Under the pieces are notes generated by a model. That model saw only the letters and a program-made list of their open reading frames with translations. It was not told where the DNA came from and ran no database searches. 64,000 nt of DNA from VRUE01 sp963704545 (lineage in GTDB: Bacteria; Actinomycetota; Thermoleophilia; Solirubrobacterales; 70-9), in NCBI GenBank assembly GCA_963704545.1, contig OY969915.1, forward strand, positions 1,178,001 to 1,242,000, read 5' to 3'. Below, one piece after another: positions 15,757 to 25,800 of this stretch; position 1 is the first letter of the stretch, and every line of letters begins with the position of its first letter. The position numbers and the translations under genes are program-made.

Positions 15757-16152
15757 GTGGGAAAAAACTGGCCGTCGCTGGACCCGGTTGAAGACGAGTT
15801 GGTTCGTGAGGTGATGCGCGTTCACGAGGAGGCCTACGGGCGTCCCGCCACGAACCTCCAGGTCGGAATCGAGGAGACGTTTGTCGCGGTCGTCATGGAC
15901 GTGATGCTGACCCCTGCCGAAGAGGAGATGGTGCAGAGCGGCCATCGCACGGCGGTCCGCAAGACCCGCGAAGAGTTCTCCCACGCGATCCGGCCCGTCT
16001 ACGAGGCGCTGGTCGAACGCGCCACCGGCCGCCGCGTCGAAGCCTTCATCAGCCGCGTGGCGCTCGAGCCCGAGCGCCCGTGGGGGACCGAGGTCTTTCT
16101 CCTCGCTCCCCCAGTGGATTCGTCTCAGGTCGAGGCGCTGCTTGCAGACTGA
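15757..16152 (+). CDS. MpsC/DUF2294-family protein (1 of 3)
   Basis: The protein has 131 residues from GTG 15757, with GGAGGAAGG about 12 nt upstream. It fits the DUF2294 family, now called MpsC after a staphylococcal sodium-dependent membrane-potential system: an N-terminal helix, the YGRPATNLQV block where relatives have GRGP, and a C-terminal TREEFSHAIRPVYEALVERA ... TGRRVEAFIS. There is no membrane segment or catalytic motif. Two more family members lie within 2.5 kb (17078-17500 and 17765-18148). The cellular role is uncertain. Confidence 0.7.
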   Translation: MGKNWPSLDPVEDELVREVMRVHEEAYGRPATNLQVGIEETFVAVVMDVMLTPAEEEMVQSGHRTAVRKTREEFSHAIRPVYEALVERATGRRVEAFISRVALEPERPWGTEVFLLAPPVDSSQVEALLAD

Positions 16153-16198
16153 GTCTGCGCCTGGTCCGCGAGCGCGGCGCTGACGGGCCCTCGCCTCT

Positions 16199-16567
16199 CT
16201 ATGGCTCGCTGTCGCGCGAGACAAAGAGGGTGCGCTCACTCCACTGGTCCGGTTCGGCCCCCTCCTCGAACAGTTTCCCCAGAATCTGAAGGATCGTTCC
16301 GAACTCACTGTGGTCGATTCCGACGACGATCGCAAGTCCGGCATGGGGCCGGCCCGACTCGGCCCAGCGGCGGGCGATGTCGGGGAAGTCCTTGACGTCG
16401 AAACTGACCATGACGCGCTCCTCCGCCGTGGCCAGTGCCAGCAGCTCCTCGTCTGCCCAGCCGTCCAGCTCGCGCTCCTCGTCGGCGGCCCGGACGTCGT
16501 GACCGCGCTCACGCAGGGCCTCGGCGATTCGCGGGCCGGAGATGTGGGCGTCGAGCAGCAGCCGCAA
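16199..16567 (-). CDS. DUF5615 PIN-like protein (putative toxin)
   Basis: The 122-residue product starts MRLLLDAHISGPRIAEALRE, the typical opening of DUF5615/Mut7-C-like PIN proteins, with acidic residues in LLDAHIS, ADEERELDG and VSFDVKDF. It is the second gene of a minus-strand pair: the DUF433 gene upstream ends 6 nt before this start. Such pairs are predicted type II toxin-antitoxin modules, this one being the likely nuclease; activity is inferred. Confidence 0.75.
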   Translation of the reverse strand: MRLLLDAHISGPRIAEALRERGHDVRAADEERELDGWADEELLALATAEERVMVSFDVKDFPDIARRWAESGRPHAGLAIVVGIDHSEFGTILQILGKLFEEGAEPDQWSERTLFVSRDSEP

Positions 16568-16573
16568 GGCGTG

Positions 16574-16999
16574 CTACTTCTCGGCGGGCGGATGAACCTC
16601 GATGAACGGGTATTCGGCCCGCAGCTGAGCAAGCGGGCGGCGGTTTTGAGCGATCGCCTCGTCGATCTCATCGGGGAACCGCTCGTAGTAGGCGAGGGCG
16701 AGCCGAATCGCTCGCTCGCTCAGATTGCCCGCCGTGGCCGTTGCCTCGACCGATCCCAGGTCGCGATAGGCCTCGACCACCTGCCACACGTCGAGCGCCG
16801 TCCCGATCACCCAGGGGCGTCGCTCCCAGTCCTCACCTCGAAAGGCGATGCCGGGAAACGTCCGCGCCCGCAGCGCCTCTTCGGCAAGACCCTCGAGCAC
16901 GACGCCCTTGCTGCGCCGCGTACGCCGCGCCTCGGCGGTGATCAGCTCGTCGGTGTCAGCGGAGATGCGGATGCTGAACGGTTTGGACTTGGTCGCCAC
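16574..16999 (-). CDS. RHH/DUF433 protein (putative antitoxin)
   Basis: The 141-residue product begins with a CopG-like ribbon-helix-helix segment (FSIRISADTDELITAEARRT). A DUF433 region follows, with WVIGTALDVWQVVEAYRD and NLSERAIRLALAYYERFPDE, a winged-helix-like DNA-binding fold. The combination fits a DNA-binding antitoxin that represses its own operon with the DUF5615 partner just downstream. Confidence 0.75.
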   Translation of the reverse strand: MATKSKPFSIRISADTDELITAEARRTRRSKGVVLEGLAEEALRARTFPGIAFRGEDWERRPWVIGTALDVWQVVEAYRDLGSVEATATAGNLSERAIRLALAYYERFPDEIDEAIAQNRRPLAQLRAEYPFIEVHPPAEK

Positions 17000-17077
17000 A
17001 GAGGCAGTGTAACAAGACGACTACGTTGTAATTATCCCAGCGCTGCGAAGCTTGACGACCTCCGACAGCGCCCATCG

Positions 17078-17500
17078 TTACTCCGCGAGAGCGGCGGCGC
17101 GGCTCTCCCCGCTCGCTCCGTTCTCGTCGGATGAGTCGATCGGATCGCCGAGCAGGTAGACCTCGATCTCGACGTCGGGCTCGGCGTGCGTGGCGCTGAC
17201 GAAGGCGATCACCTGCCGTCCCAGCACCGCTTCGGCGGCGCTCTTGTACTCCTCTTCCAGGCTTTCCTGGTGCAGGAGCCGGGTGTCGCGCACGTGATCG
17301 AGGCGGCCCGCCTCGATCAGCGTCTGCTCGACCTTCGTGTAGACGTCGGTGAGGACGCAGATCGCGAAGCCGTCGGCGATGAACGCCCGCGCGGCCGCCG
17401 GCCCACGGCCGAAGTGCTCGCGGTGCATCGCGACCATCGTGTTGGAGAACTCGACCAGGGGCGGGTTTGCCCGGTGTTGGGAGACTTCCTCTGTGCCCAT
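17078..17500 (-). CDS. MpsC/DUF2294-family protein (2 of 3)
   Basis: I chose the ATG whose complement is 17498-17500 because GAGG stands 8 nt before it; a longer frame to 17578 lacks such support. The 140-residue product carries the family block REHFGRGPAAARAFIADGF (GRGP intact), a central EQTLIEAGR, and EEYKSAAEAVLGRQVIAFVS. It is divergent from the third family member at 17765, with about 260 bp between starts. Confidence 0.7.
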   Translation of the reverse strand: MGTEEVSQHRANPPLVEFSNTMVAMHREHFGRGPAAARAFIADGFAICVLTDVYTKVEQTLIEAGRLDHVRDTRLLHQESLEEEYKSAAEAVLGRQVIAFVSATHAEPDVEIEVYLLGDPIDSSDENGASGESRAAALAE

Positions 17501-17764
17501 TTGCGGAACCTCGATTCGCTTGGAGCGGTAGCCCCTCGCTGGACCCGAGATCGAGGTCAAGTAGGAGCTAGGTTGCATGCGGCGACTTACGTCGCACCAA
17601 CCGGTGATCGCTCCTCGCGCGAATTCCGCTCGGTAAGCGCTGGCCCGTTAGAACCCTCGCCACCCGATCAGTCCTGCTGCGCAGGTGTACGCGCTGGCCC
17701 GCATTTCGGCCGGACCGATCCACTGTAGCGCAGCCCCACCATCGGCGCTAGGGTTTTTCCGGCG

Positions 17765-18148
17765 ATGGACCCCAACCGCTCGGTGGGAGAAGTTCTGGCG
17801 TCGATCACCGACGGCCTGGTCGCCCTCCACACCCGCTCCTACGGCAAGGGGCCGACCGCGGCCAAGACCTATTACATGGGCGACGCGGTCGCCACCTTCC
17901 TCTGGGACGGCTTCACCACGGTCGAGGAGACGCTGATCGCTAGCGGGCGCGGCGAAACGGTTGCCCTCCTCCGGCGCAGCGCCCAGGCCGCGATGGAGGA
18001 GGAGTTCACGGCGGTCGTCGAGGAGGCCACCGGCCGCCGCGTCGTTGCCTTCCTCAGCCAGGTCAACATCGACCCCAACATGGCGGTCGACATCTTCCTG
18101 CTGGCGCCGGAGGCGCCAGCACCAGCGGCCGGGGGAAAGGCTCGATAA
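17765..18148 (+). CDS. MpsC/DUF2294-family protein (3 of 3)
   Basis: The 127-residue protein from ATG 17765 shows the DUF2294 pattern clearly: HTRSYGKGPTAAKTYYMGD, VEETLIASGRG, EEEFTAVVEEATGRRVVAFL and a final strand MAVDIFLL. No transmembrane segment is present, and the tail is alanine/proline-rich. It lies directly upstream of the promoter of the second secreted-protein locus. Function is unknown beyond the family link. Confidence 0.72.
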   Translation: MDPNRSVGEVLASITDGLVALHTRSYGKGPTAAKTYYMGDAVATFLWDGFTTVEETLIASGRGETVALLRRSAQAAMEEEFTAVVEEATGRRVVAFLSQVNIDPNMAVDIFLLAPEAPAPAAGGKAR

Positions 18149-18181
18149 ACGCCCATATCCAGCGCGAAATCGCTTGATTTA

Positions 18182-18230
18182 CAGGGAAAACGAACTTTTC
18201 CTTGACAAAAGAAACACAAGTATCTACTCT
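18182..18230 (+). promoter_or_regulatory. Promoter of secreted-protein locus 2
   Basis: CAGGGAAAAC (18182-18191) lies 20 nt before TTGACA (18202-18207), followed by a 17-nt spacer and TACTCT (18225-18230). Geometry and much of the sequence match the promoter of locus 1 at 903-951. Confidence 0.7.
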
Positions 18231-18263
18231 CCTCCCCGGGTCGATAAACACGTTTATCCACCC
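18212..18263 (+). promoter_or_regulatory. Repeated operator-like boxes with an inverted repeat
   Basis: AAACACAAGTATCTACTC (18212-18229) and AAACACGTTTATCCACCC (18246-18263) repeat the boxes of locus 1. The second box overlaps the inverted repeat GATAAACACGTTTATC (18243-18258, 7-bp arms, 2-nt centre) just below the -10 box, where a dimeric repressor could sit. Confidence 0.5.
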
Positions 18264-18658
18264 ATGAAGTCGGCAGTCTCCTAGCCAAGGACGCGCGAGA
18301 TCTCGCCTCCAGGGCGCCGGGAGAAGGTCACCGAACAGGCCGTCGCCCTAGCCAGGGTTCCCACAAGCAGCGCGGGAACGGGAAGGGCCCGGTCAACAGG
18401 GACCTTCACGGAGAGGAGACAGCTGGTGGCACGCACGTCGTTCGCACCCCTCGCGGGAACCGACCGCGATGCGCCGCTATCGGCGTCCGAGCGTCGTGCT
18501 CTCACCGACCTCTCCAAGCGCGGTCTCAACACGATCTTCCTCTCGGTCGGATGGGGATGGGTTCCCGGTCCGCCCAATGTCAATCACCCAGGGAAACCGA
18601 GTCACCCGAAGGCCGCCGGGAGCGGCTCGGCAGGGGCTCGCATAACAAGGAGAGTTAA
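18231..18658 (+). other. Long 5' leader of locus 2, non-coding
   Basis: The leader is about 430 nt, as in locus 1, with the shared GGGGATGGGTTCC block (18553-18565) and AAGGAG (18647-18652) before the GTG. A short frame at 18426-18662 runs across it but has no homology or signal that I trust. No known riboswitch was recognised. Confidence 0.45.
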
Positions 18659-19864
18659 GTGAGACGACTTACCATCCTGCTCGCCAGCATGGCGGCCTTG
18701 ATGCTTGTCCCGGTCGCGCAAGCGGCTGCGGAAAACACGCTGAAAGTCAACATCGCCGGCACCGGCAGCGGCACAGTCAGCAGCGTCGGTGGAAACGAAG
18801 GTGAATTCGAAGGCGAACCGCCGATCAACTGCAGTGGACCGCCTGCTACGGGCACCTGCGAAAACACGATGGCCAACAAGGGTGGCTCGGCCGAAGAAGA
18901 ATTCGAAGAAGAACTCGGCATCAGGGGCGTCTGGTTGGTCGCGACTCCCGACGCCGGCTCGGAACTTGTGGGTTGGACAATCGAAGAAGGGTTCCCATTC
19001 GGCCCGGCTTTCGGCTGCAATGCGGCCTCGAAAAACTGCCTCGCGTATGCGTTCGTGGGCGGAGATGCCGAACTCACCGTCACCTTCGCCCCAGAAGCAC
19101 CCGCAGGCCCCGAACTCACCATCGCCAAAGAAGGCACCGGCTCGGGCACCGTCGTCTCCAGCCCCGCGGGGATCGAATGCGGCGCCACCTGCGGAGCCCA
19201 GTTCGAAGAAAACGCCAAAGTCACTCTGACCGCATCGCCCTCGGCGGGCTCCCTCTTCGTCAGCTGGAAAGGCTGCGAAAAAGGCGGGGTCAACGGTCGC
19301 CAGTGCACGGTGACGATGGACAAAGCAAAGACCGTCAACGCCAAGTTCATTGCGGCCTATGACGTCACGGTCAACCGGGTCGGTTCCGGCCTCGGCAAGG
19401 TCTCGAGCTCCCCAGGTGGAGTCCTCTGCCTGAGCAACTGCTCCTCGACCACGGCCGCCTTCAAGGAAGGCACCTCGGTCACGCTGAGCGCGGCACCGAC
19501 CAAAAACTACGTCTTCACCGAATGGACGGGCGACTGCTCGGGTTCGGGCACCTGCTCTCTGGGCGCCCTCGGCGAAGATAAGGAAGTCGGAGCCAAATTC
19601 ACCGCGGTCGCACAGCACAACCTCACGGTGACCAAGAGCGGTGGCGGCCAGGGAACCGCGAAGAGCAACCTCGCCGGCATCAACTGCGGCGCCACCTGCT
19701 CATCGATGGCAGCGGCCTACTACCAGGGCGCGGTGGTCGAACTGACCGCCACCCCGGGCAAAGGCTCCGCCTTCGGCGGCTGGTCGGGAGCCGGCTGCTC
19801 CGGTACCGGCACCTGCACGGTGACGATGAGCGAAGCCCAGTCGGTCACGGCCGAATTCAACTAG
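18659..19864 (+). CDS. Secreted InlB B-repeat protein A' (locus 2)
   Basis: The 401-residue homologue of A starts at GTG 6 nt after AAGGAG. The signal peptide (LASMAALMLVPVAQAAAEN) is followed by an atypical acidic first repeat (AEEEFEEELG) and three regular InlB-type repeats. Long stretches, for example 19253-19346, are base-for-base the same as in gene A, while the C-terminal repeat differs (GGWSGAGCSGTGTCTVTMSE) because A was overwritten there by the direct repeat of locus 1. Each regular repeat keeps four cysteines. The protein is presumably extracellular; its ligand is unknown. Confidence 0.85.
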   Translation: MRRLTILLASMAALMLVPVAQAAAENTLKVNIAGTGSGTVSSVGGNEGEFEGEPPINCSGPPATGTCENTMANKGGSAEEEFEEELGIRGVWLVATPDAGSELVGWTIEEGFPFGPAFGCNAASKNCLAYAFVGGDAELTVTFAPEAPAGPELTIAKEGTGSGTVVSSPAGIECGATCGAQFEENAKVTLTASPSAGSLFVSWKGCEKGGVNGRQCTVTMDKAKTVNAKFIAAYDVTVNRVGSGLGKVSSSPGGVLCLSNCSSTTAAFKEGTSVTLSAAPTKNYVFTEWTGDCSGSGTCSLGALGEDKEVGAKFTAVAQHNLTVTKSGGGQGTAKSNLAGINCGATCSSMAAAYYQGAVVELTATPGKGSAFGGWSGAGCSGTGTCTVTMSEAQSVTAEFN

Positions 19865-19906
19865 CGAGGTAACGCAGCACGAGTAGCTAGCAACACGGCA
19901 GCCAAA

Positions 19907-19933
19907 GCCCCGGGAGCCACAGGCTCCCGGGGC
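19907..19933 (+). terminator. 12-bp hairpin between A' and B'
   Basis: GCCCCGGGAGCC pairs perfectly with GGCTCCCGGGGC around an ACA loop. It sits where the A-B hairpin sits in locus 1 but has a different sequence, so the structure, not the bases, is kept. No U-tract follows. Confidence 0.55.
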
Positions 19934-20019
19934 GGCGGCCCCGCCGCAGCGGTACCGCCTCCGGGGAAGAGGCGGCAGGCAAAAGACACACAAAGGACCC
20001 AAAGGGAGAGGCGGAGCAG

Positions 20020-22770
20020 ATGGGACACGAGAAGACCGCAAGACTGAGGCCGGCGCAGCTGGCCCTCGCCATCGCCACGACGGCCCTCTTCCTCCTCGCC
20101 CTCGCCTCCCCCGCTCAGGCGGCCGACGAACACCTCTTCGATCCGGTCCTCTCCCTCGAAGGCGACTGCAAAGCCGAAGACGGGGTGGCGGACCCCGGCT
20201 GCACGGGCGCACCGCTCGCCTACCCCGCGGGCAACGCGCCGAAAGCCTTCAACATTCCATGCGGCACGGCAACCGACCCGCACGGGTCGATCTACGTCGC
20301 CAACTCGGGCGGTACCAACATCAACGGGGTATTCAAAACAGGCGAGGTCGCCGTCTTCGACCCGCAGGGCAAATTCCTGACCAAGATCCCGACCGAAAAA
20401 GGCTCCTGCAAGCTGGCGGTCGACTCGCAGGGGGTTGTTTACGTGCTGAAGGTGGAAAGTCAGACAAGCGAAGGCAAAACGGTGGCCTCCATCGACCGTT
20501 TCGAGCCCGATTCCTACCCCCCGACCGCCGCGACGACCTACTCCTTCGGCGCCAGTTTCAACTTCATTCTCCACGAAGAAGGAGAACCGGTTGATCTCTG
20601 TGCGACGCCACGTTCTATAGCTGTCGACCCCTCCAACGATCACCTTTACATCAGCCACCAGTGTTATATCGAAGAGTACGGCTCCGCGGCCGAAGGCACG
20701 CCCCTTAACCCGCTTTTGGACTGCTGCATCGGCGAAACTGATTTTGGGGTAAGCAATGGGGGTGTCGACGTCTACGGCGGTAACCACGACGTTTATGTAA
20801 CTACCAGAGATTCCACCTCCGCCGCTCCCGCCACCCTCTCCGCCGTCTCCATCTTCGACGGTTCCGATGGCGAGCTCAAGTGCACGCTGGACGGCTCCGA
20901 TACTCCCAATGGGTCGTTCTCCCTGGAAGCCACAGCATCCCTCGCGGTCGACCAATCAAACGGCGACTTCTACGTCTACGACAAAAGCCGCAACTCGGTC
21001 ATGCAGTTCGGCGGCGGAGGCGAAGGGTGCCCGCACTTCATCGGCGAGCTGCCGCCGTCCTCCCAACCACTGGTTTTTCCCGGCACCCCCGGTCTCGACC
21101 TGGCCGTCGACGCGCCCTGCCGCAAGGGCCCCGGCCTCGCCGAATCATGCGACATCGGCACCTACGAGAGCCCCAACGCCGGCCACCTCTTCGCCACCTC
21201 AGGCACGAGCGCCAACAACTCTCACCTCTTCGCCTTCGCAGCTGTCGGCACCGAGGAATACCTCCTCACCGTCTCCAAGGCCGGCACCGGCACCGGCAAA
21301 GTCACCAGCTCCCCCGGCATCGACTGCGGCTCAGACTGCTCCGAGGAATACGAAGAAGGCACCAAAGTCACCCTCACCGCCACCCCCGAAGGCGGCTCCA
21401 CCTTCGCCGGCTGGTCAGGCAGCGGTTGCTCGGGTACCGGAACCTGCGAAGTGACGATGAGCGCGGCCAAAGAAGTCACCGCCGAATTCACGGCCGCCGC
21501 CAAACCCAAATTCGCCCTCAAAGTCAAAAAGGCGGGCTCGGGCACCGGCACGGTGACCAGCTCTCCGGCGGGGATCAATTGCGGCCTGGATTGCGAAGAG
21601 GAATACGAGGAAGGCACCCCGGTCACCCTCACCGGAGCAGCGGGCGCCAACACGAAACCCGTGACCTGGACCGGCTGCGACTCGGTCAACGGCGAAAACA
21701 AGTGCCTGGTCACGATGAGCGCGGCCAAGGAAGTCACGGCAACCTTCGCCCTCGAACAGCACCTGCTCTCGGTATCGAAGACGGGCAGCGGCACAGGCAA
21801 AGTGACCAGCTCCCCGCCGGGCATCGACTGCGGCGCCACCTGCTCTGCCTCCTTCGACCACGGCACCGTGGTCACGCTGAGCGCCAGCCCCGACGCTGGC
21901 TCTGAATTCAGCGGCTGGAGCGGAGCCTGCACGGGCACCGGCACCTGCGAAGTGACGATGAGCGCGGCCAAATCGGTCACCGCCGCCTTCGACCCCGAAG
22001 TGGTGACGACCGAATTCCCCCTCACGGTCGCCCTGGAAGGCACCGGCTCAGGCACGGTCACCTCCGACAAAGGCACGATCGGCTGCAACCCCTTCTGCAG
22101 CGACGAATACGCCGAAGGCACCGTGGTCGTGCTCACCGCCACGCCCGCCCCCGGCTCGGTCTTCATCAGCTGGAAGTACTGCGACAAAGGCGGCGTCAAC
22201 GGCCGCCAGTGCACGATGACCGTCGACAAAGCGAAGACGGTCAAAGCCACCTTCACGACCACCCATGCCCTCGAGGTATCGAAGGCTCCCGGATCGGGCC
22301 TGGGCAAGGTGCAGAGCTCCCCCGGAGGGATCCTCTGCCTCTTCAATTGCTCTGAGACGACAGCCTCCTTCAAGGAGGGCGCCGAGGTCACGCTCAAACA
22401 GACCCCGGCCAAGCACTTCCACTTCGTCGAATGGCTCGGGGACTGCACCGGCTCCGGTGCCTGCGAACTGACCATGGGCGAGGACCACGAGGTCCAAGCC
22501 AAATTCGCCGAAGACGCCAAGCACCTGCTGACCCTGACCAAGTCGGGCGGCGGCCAGGGCACGGTCAAGTCGAGCCTCGCCGGGATCAACTGCGGCGCGG
22601 TCTGCTCTGAGCAGGCCTCGGCCTACTTCCAGGGTGAAGTCGTGGAACTGACCGCCACCCCGGGCAAAGGCTCCGTCCTCGGCGGCTGGTCGGGCTGTGA
22701 CTCCGAGCCCGAAGGGAGATGCCTGGTAGCGATCTCTGAAGCCAAGGGAGTAACCGCCGAATTCAAATAG
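20020..22770 (+). CDS. Secreted beta-propeller/InlB-repeat protein B' (locus 2)
   Basis: The 916-residue homologue of B has a signal peptide ending SPAQA (about residue 34). An NHL-like propeller spans about 36-405 (GSIYVANSGG, IAVDPSNDHLYIS, LAVDQSNGDFYVYD), and six InlB-type repeats run to the end. The first about 100 residues of the mature protein match C' almost exactly, as B matches C, but the match fades over the rest of the propeller, so homogenisation here is older than in locus 1. The last repeat ends CLVAISEAKGVTAEFK. No anchor motif is present. Confidence 0.85.
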   Translation: MGHEKTARLRPAQLALAIATTALFLLALASPAQAADEHLFDPVLSLEGDCKAEDGVADPGCTGAPLAYPAGNAPKAFNIPCGTATDPHGSIYVANSGGTNINGVFKTGEVAVFDPQGKFLTKIPTEKGSCKLAVDSQGVVYVLKVESQTSEGKTVASIDRFEPDSYPPTAATTYSFGASFNFILHEEGEPVDLCATPRSIAVDPSNDHLYISHQCYIEEYGSAAEGTPLNPLLDCCIGETDFGVSNGGVDVYGGNHDVYVTTRDSTSAAPATLSAVSIFDGSDGELKCTLDGSDTPNGSFSLEATASLAVDQSNGDFYVYDKSRNSVMQFGGGGEGCPHFIGELPPSSQPLVFPGTPGLDLAVDAPCRKGPGLAESCDIGTYESPNAGHLFATSGTSANNSHLFAFAAVGTEEYLLTVSKAGTGTGKVTSSPGIDCGSDCSEEYEEGTKVTLTATPEGGSTFAGWSGSGCSGTGTCEVTMSAAKEVTAEFTAAAKPKFALKVKKAGSGTGTVTSSPAGINCGLDCEEEYEEGTPVTLTGAAGANTKPVTWTGCDSVNGENKCLVTMSAAKEVTATFALEQHLLSVSKTGSGTGKVTSSPPGIDCGATCSASFDHGTVVTLSASPDAGSEFSGWSGACTGTGTCEVTMSAAKSVTAAFDPEVVTTEFPLTVALEGTGSGTVTSDKGTIGCNPFCSDEYAEGTVVVLTATPAPGSVFISWKYCDKGGVNGRQCTMTVDKAKTVKATFTTTHALEVSKAPGSGLGKVQSSPGGILCLFNCSETTASFKEGAEVTLKQTPAKHFHFVEWLGDCTGSGACELTMGEDHEVQAKFAEDAKHLLTLTKSGGGQGTVKSSLAGINCGAVCSEQASAYFQGEVVELTATPGKGSVLGGWSGCDSEPEGRCLVAISEAKGVTAEFK

Positions 22771-22850
22771 CGACAAGCAGCACCGTCAGCCGTCTTCGGG
22801 GGGAGACGGGAAGCAAGCAGAGGCACCAACAGGGAGAAGAGGAAAGAGAA

Positions 22851-25800
22851 ATGGGACACACCACCAACAGGCGCAGCATCACCCGAGCAACCCTCGGCAT
22901 CTGCGCCCTGGCACTCCTCTGCCTCGCCCTCGCCTCCCCCGCTCAGGCGGCCGACGAACACCTCTTCGATCCGGTCCTCTCCCTCGAAGGCGACTGCAAA
23001 GCCGAAGACGGGGTGGCGGACCCCGGCTGCACGGGCGCACCGCTCGCCTACCCCGCGGGCAACGCGCCGAAAGCCTTCAACATTCCATGCGGCACGGCAA
23101 CCGACCCGCACGGGTCGATCTACGTCGCCAACTCGGGCGGTACCAACATCAACGGGGTATTCAAAACAGGCGAGGTCGCCGTCTTCGACCCGCAGGGCAA
23201 ATTCCTGACGAAGATCCCGACCGAAAAAGGCTCCTGCAAGCTGGCGGTCGACTCGCAGGGGGTCGTTTACGTGTGGAAGGTCGAAACCCAGACGAGCGAA
23301 GGCAAAGAAGTGGCCTCCATCGACCGTTTCGACCCCGATTCCTACCCGCCGAGCGCAGCGACGACCTACTCGTTCGGCGCCAGTTTCAACTTCATTCTCC
23401 ACGAAGAAGGACAAGCGGTTGATTTGTGTGCGAATCTGCGATCTATAGCTGTCGACCCCTCCAACGATCACCTTTACATCAGCCACCAGTGTTATATCGA
23501 AGAGTACGGCTCCGCATCCGAAGGCACGCCCCTTAACCCGCTTTTGGACTGCTGCATCGGCGAAAGTGAAGTAGGGAAGGGCAACGCGGGTGTCGACGTC
23601 TACGGCGGTAACCACGACGTTTACGTAACCAAGAGAGAAAGCCACTCCGGCGCCTTCTTCTCAACCGTCGCCATCTTCGACGGTGCCGATGGCGAGCTCA
23701 AGTGCACGCTGGACGGCTCCGATACTCCCGATGGGTCGTTCTCCCTGGAAGCCAGGGCCTCCCTCGCGGTCGACCAGTCAAACGGCGACTTCTACGTCTA
23801 TGACAGCGCCCGCAACTCGATCATGCAGTTCGGCGGCGGAGGCGAAGGGTGCCCGCACTTCATCGGCGAGCTGCCGCCGTCCTCCCAGCCACTGGTCTTT
23901 CCCGGCCTCCCCGGTCTTGACCTGGCCGTCGACGCGCCCTGCCGCAAAGGCCCCGGCCTCGCCGAATCGTGCGACATCGGCACCTACGAGAGCCCCAACG
24001 CCGGTCACGTCTTCGCCACCTCCGGTACGACCGCCAACAACTCTCATCTGTTTGCTTTTGAAGCACCGAACATAACAGCGGTCCCGCCCGAAGTGCGCGA
24101 CCAGTCCGCCACGGCGATCACCGAAGACGAAGCGGTCTTGCGGGCCGAACTGAATCCTCAGGGGCTGCCGACCACCTACCGCTTCGAATACACCACGCAG
24201 GCAGCCTTCGAAGAACACGGCTACGAAGACGCGATCAGCGTCCCCGTTCCAGATCAGAGCGCAAGCGCGGGCGGAGCGTTCCTCCCGGTCTCCGCAGCCG
24301 CTCCCGGCCTAAACGCCGACACGACCTACCGCTTCCGCCTTCGCGCCTCCAATTGTGAGGCAGAAGGGGCAGATCTCGAAGACTGCCTCACTCTGGGCGA
24401 AGGCGACCCCGGCGGCGAGGGCGAAGACGCCAGCTTCGCCACCTATCCGGTGACGCCGCCGGGCCTCCCCGACGGCCGCGCCTATGAGCTGGTCACGCCG
24501 CCCGACACCCACGGCCACGTGCCGACGATGACCATGCTGGGCGCCGGCTTCGGCAACGTCGGCTTCGCCTCGACGATGGCCTCCCCCGACGGCGACAGCC
24601 TCATCTTCGGCACGATGACCGGCTCGCTGCCAGAGCTCGGCGGAAGCGGCTTCCAGGACACCTTCGAGGCCCGGCGGGGTCAGGGCGGCTGGCAGAGCGC
24701 CTTCACGGGACTCTCGGGCGCGCAGGCGGAAAAGCCGTTCCCGGGCGGCGCCTCTCCGGACCATGGCTACGCCTTCTGGTCGGCCGAAGGCGTCAAAGGC
24801 AGTCTCCTCGCCACCGGCCCAACCACCTACCTGCGTGTCCCAGATGGGAGCGAGCCTAGCCCCAACTGCGCGGTCGAAGCAGAACCGCTGGACCACTTCG
24901 AGTGGATCGGCTGCGGCAGCCTCGGCTTCGAGCGGCGCGCGATCGGCAATTGGATCAGCCCCGACGCCGAGCACGTGATCTTCTCGACCGACAACGGAGG
25001 CGCCGGGCGGACCGCGCAGCAGCTCGAGCCCTGCGCGCCGCCGACCGGGGTCCCGGCGATCTACGACCGTACCCCCGGCGGGCAGACGCGTTGCGTCTCG
25101 CTCCTACCCGGCGACATCACCCCGACTGCAGCCGCCGACTATAAGGGAGTCTCGGCCGACGGCTCCGCCGTCGCCTTCACCGTCGCCGAAGACGACAACC
25201 TCTACGTTCGCCGCGACAACGCCGAGACCCTCGTCGTCGCCGAGGACAACGCGGTTTTCGGCGGCCTCTCGCGCGACGGCTCGCGCGCCTTCTTTTTCGT
25301 CGAGGAATCGAGCGGGTTGCCCCTGCACCGCGGCGAGCTCTTCGCCTGCGACCTCGACGAAGGTGGCTGTGCGGGCGAAGGCGCCCACGAACCGGTCCAG
25401 ATCGGCTCGGGCGCGGAATCGGTGCTGGTCAACGTCGCCGCCGACGGCTCGGCCGTCTACTTCGTCTCTCCCGTCGTGCTGACCGGAGAAGAAGAGAACG
25501 GCCACGGGGCCAAAGCGCAGGCGGGCGAGGAGAACCTCTACGCCTGGGACGGGGAAGCGGTGCGCTTCGTCGCCACCGTCAGCGCCCTCGACGTCGGAGG
25601 GGAAGCGGGCCCCGGCGGGCAGGGACTCGGCCTGTGGGCAAGTGAAGTGCTTCGTCCTTCTCCCGGTGAAACGGCAGGCCCCTCCAACGACCCCTCGCGC
25701 ACCACCCCTGACGGAGACGTCTTCGTGTTCCAGTCCCACGAGGACCTGACCGGATATGAGAGCGAAGGGCGCATCCAGGTCTACCGCTACGACTCCGAGG

